From positions 1 through 8,754 of the forward strand of contig JACZQQ010000105.1 of assembly GCA_022545645.1 (NCBI GenBank): a stretch of 8,754 nucleotides of DNA, read 5' to 3'. The notes under the pieces were generated by a model, which had not been told where the DNA came from, ran no database searches, and saw nothing but the letters and a program-made list of their open reading frames with translations. Each line of letters starts with the position of its first letter. The first letter of the stretch is position 1. This DNA is from Acidobacteriota bacterium. Lineage in GTDB: Bacteria > Acidobacteriota > UBA6911 > RPQK01 > JADFOI01. The position numbers and the translations under genes were made by a program. Shown here in pieces: positions 7,481 through 8,754 of this stretch.

Positions 7481-7556
7481 CCGCACGAGCAGGAATCACG
7501 ACCACAACACCTGTTGACAGGCGAACTCGGTACCTCTTTCCCAACACCCGGTTGAG

Positions 7557-7580
7557 CACTGGCACGTAAGTTGCCCAGTG
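7557..7580. repeat. Inverted repeat / hairpin upstream of the second glycosyltransferase
   Basis: CACTGG (7557-7562) pairs with CCAGTG (7575-7580). With one bulged C the stem extends by CA/TG around a 7-base loop. It lies about 70 bases before the GTG start and could be part of the 5' leader. Confidence 0.3.
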
Positions 7581-7635
7581 AAGCGGCAGGTGGGTAGCTC
7601 CAGCATCACAGTGAGACGGCATGAACGAACGGCTT

Positions 7636-7641
7636 AAAGGA
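7636..7641 (+). promoter_or_regulatory. Ribosome binding site deciding the start of the second glycosyltransferase
   Basis: AAAGGA ends 9 bases before the GTG at 7651. The alternative in-frame ATG at 7621 has only GAGA at 4 bases before it, and an in-frame TGA at 7612-7614 excludes anything further upstream. Confidence 0.5.
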
Positions 7642-7650
7642 AAAAACGAA

Positions 7651-8754
7651 GTGAGGAATCTGGCAATCGGTTTGTTACACTACTCCTGTCTTCCCGTTGT
7701 GGGAGGTGTGGAAGAAGTTCTGGATCAGCAATCTTCTCTGCTGGATCGCTATTCTTATCGAGTCAAGGTTCTGGCGGGCGCTGGTAGGGCGCTTAACCGC
7801 GATTATCCGATTGAGATCAATCCCTTACTGGGATCTAGAAACAGACACGTCTTACAGGCCCATCGATTACTGGTAGAGGAGAACGACTCTCGAGGCATAG
7901 AAACACTCGCCAGCGAGATTGAGGGGTATCTGAGGGAGCAGTTTCGACATTGTGACATTGTTCTTGCCCACAACGTTCTCACTATGCCCTACAATCTTCC
8001 CTTGACCTGCGCCCTGTGGAAGTTGGCTGATTCGGAGTCGATGGGAGTAATCAGCTGGGGGCACGACTCTCCTTACTTCTACGCCAATTATCCGCCTCAC
8101 CTGGACCATTCACCATGGACCGTACTCAAAAAGCTCCATCCCAAAATCCATTACGTGACGATTTCTGAGAATCGCCGAGAACAGTTTTTGAGACTGTACG
8201 GGAAAGCCCATCGTATTCATGTCGTGAACAACGGTATTGACCCAGCCACATTTCTCAATTTGGATGCGACCACCGTGCGGCTTGTGGAAGAGGAGGGTCT
8301 CTTGGGAGAGGACTTTCTCATCTTTCATCCCTGTCGTCTCCATCCCCGCAAGAATGTGGAATTGTCCATACGGGTGACGCGTGCCCTCCGGGATCAGGGC
8401 GTCCCGGCGCGCTTGCTGGTGACTGCGGCTCTTGATCCACATGAACCCGAAACGCTGGATTACTACAGGAAGTTACTTCGGTTGACTCGGCAGTTGGATG
8501 TAGAAAGGAACGTGCTCATCCTGGGTGAATATCAATTTCAGAATGGCGATCGAATCTCAGCGGATCGACTCACCACTCGGGATTTTTATCTCATCTCAGA
8601 TGTTTTGTTCCTACCCAGTCATGAGGAGGGTTTCGGTCTGCCTTTATTGGAAGCCGCACTGACCAGATTACCCATTGTGTGCTCAAAGATCGCCCCATTT
8701 ACAGAGTTGGCCAAGGAAGATGTTTGCTATTTCGACTTGCAGGATACCCCGGCT
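7651..8754 (+). CDS. GT4-family glycosyltransferase, C-terminus cut by the window end (partial)
   Basis: 368 codons are present and the frame is still open at the last base. It begins MRNLAIGLLHYSCLPVVGG, with the GGVEE loop at 18-22 typical of the GT4 N-terminal domain. VLAHNVLTMPYNLPLT and SWGHDSPYF (H138, D139) follow, then VVNNGID at the domain hinge. The nucleotide-sugar domain shows CRLHPRKN (R233, K234) and HEEGFGLPLLE with the EX7E pair E326/E334. It is predicted to be a retaining transferase using a nucleotide sugar; substrates are unknown. About 30-60 residues are probably missing. It is not a recent duplicate of the upstream transferase: the N-terminal domains share fold and motifs but little sequence. 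Both carry an HD pair at the equivalent place (HHHD and GHD), so they may act in one glycoside or glycan pathway. The start is GTG, chosen by its AAAGGA site; ATG at 7621 would add ten residues. Confidence 0.85.
   Translation, partial: MRNLAIGLLHYSCLPVVGGVEEVLDQQSSLLDRYSYRVKVLAGAGRALNRDYPIEINPLLGSRNRHVLQAHRLLVEENDSRGIETLASEIEGYLREQFRHCDIVLAHNVLTMPYNLPLTCALWKLADSESMGVISWGHDSPYFYANYPPHLDHSPWTVLKKLHPKIHYVTISENRREQFLRLYGKAHRIHVVNNGIDPATFLNLDATTVRLVEEEGLLGEDFLIFHPCRLHPRKNVELSIRVTRALRDQGVPARLLVTAALDPHEPETLDYYRKLLRLTRQLDVERNVLILGEYQFQNGDRISADRLTTRDFYLISDVLFLPSHEEGFGLPLLEAALTRLPIVCSKIAPFTELAKEDVCYFDLQDTPA

Larger units (their letters stand above)
7237..7650. other. Long intergenic region with inverted repeats and no recognisable gene
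   Basis: About 400 bases separate the two glycosyltransferase genes. I see no recognisable protein, tRNA or insertion sequence. A 103-codon minus-strand reading frame (7311-7622) nearly spans it, but it has no ribosome binding site and no family I know. A plus-strand frame at 7248-7394 (48 residues) is equally unsupported. The region holds several stem-loops: GAAGGA/TCCTTC at 7314-7332, the paired elements at 7429-7480 and 7557-7580, and CCTG-TTGA-CAGG at 7510-7521. A perfect TTGACA hexamer lies at 7514-7519 but no good -10 follows at 16-18 bases. It could be a long 5' leader for the second glycosyltransferase, a small RNA, or decayed coding DNA. Confidence 0.4.

Noticed and set aside
7514..7542. 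Sigma-70 promoter with a perfect TTGACA at 7514-7519
   Set aside because: The bases 16-18 downstream (CTTTCC, TTTCCC, TTCCCA) do not resemble a -10 box.
7475..7557. Possible integron attC site (GTCCAAC at 7475-7481 and GTTGAGC at 7551-7557 fit the RYYYAAC/GTTRRRY core forms)
   Set aside because: The two cores are not complementary beyond five positions and the sequence between them does not form the required imperfect palindrome; no integrase or cassette array is visible.
7311..7622. A 103-codon minus-strand frame spanning most of the gap between the glycosyltransferases, considered as a gene or transposase remnant
   Set aside because: It has no ribosome binding site, no recognised motif and no terminal repeats; a homology search could revive it, but I cannot support it from sequence.

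Overview
The window is bacterial chromosomal DNA with dense, mostly co-directional genes. By eye the GC content is mid-50s overall: about 60-67% in sampled stretches of the first large gene, and about 47% in a sampled stretch of the first glycosyltransferase gene. It uses ATG and GTG starts with purine-rich ribosome binding sites. No rRNA, tRNA, CRISPR array or intact mobile element is visible. The gene content (FAD-type protoporphyrinogen oxidase, an enlarged pyruvate-phosphate-dikinase-like protein, a divergent GAPDH, GT4 glycosyltransferases) suggests an environmental Gram-negative lineage such as a deltaproteobacterial, Acidobacteria-like or related candidate phylum. The sequence alone does not settle the taxonomy.

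Layout: (1) positions 1-148, minus strand: the N-terminus of a Rossmann-fold FAD oxidase, best matched to protoporphyrinogen oxidase. (2) 149-263: a divergent intergenic region with small palindromes. (3) 264-4445, plus: a 1393-residue protein whose C-terminal ~500 residues are an ATP-grasp plus phosphohistidine module of the PPDK/PEP-synthase type. About 890 unrecognised, mostly helical-looking residues precede it, and the PEP/pyruvate barrel is missing. (4) 4487-5752, plus, 41 bases downstream: a divergent GAPDH that keeps the catalytic Cys and His but lacks the usual NAD-ribose Asp. (5) 5753-5946: an intergenic region with two stem-loops, the first probably marking the end of the dikinase-GAPDH transcript. 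(6) 5947-7236, plus: a GT4 glycosyltransferase. (7) 7237-7650: a ~400-base gap with several inverted repeats and no recognisable gene. (8) 7651 to the window end, plus: a second, different GT4 glycosyltransferase, cut by the window edge.

Reading as a unit: the dikinase-like protein and the GAPDH-like protein form a likely two-gene operon at the lower-glycolysis/gluconeogenesis level. The two GT4 enzymes are probably separately controlled and would build a glycoside or glycan from nucleotide sugars. The most interesting element is the dikinase-like protein: it keeps the ATP-to-histidine half of the PPDK reaction but has no recognisable domain for the second half, and it is paired with an atypical GAPDH. 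Its phosphoryl acceptor cannot be read from the sequence.
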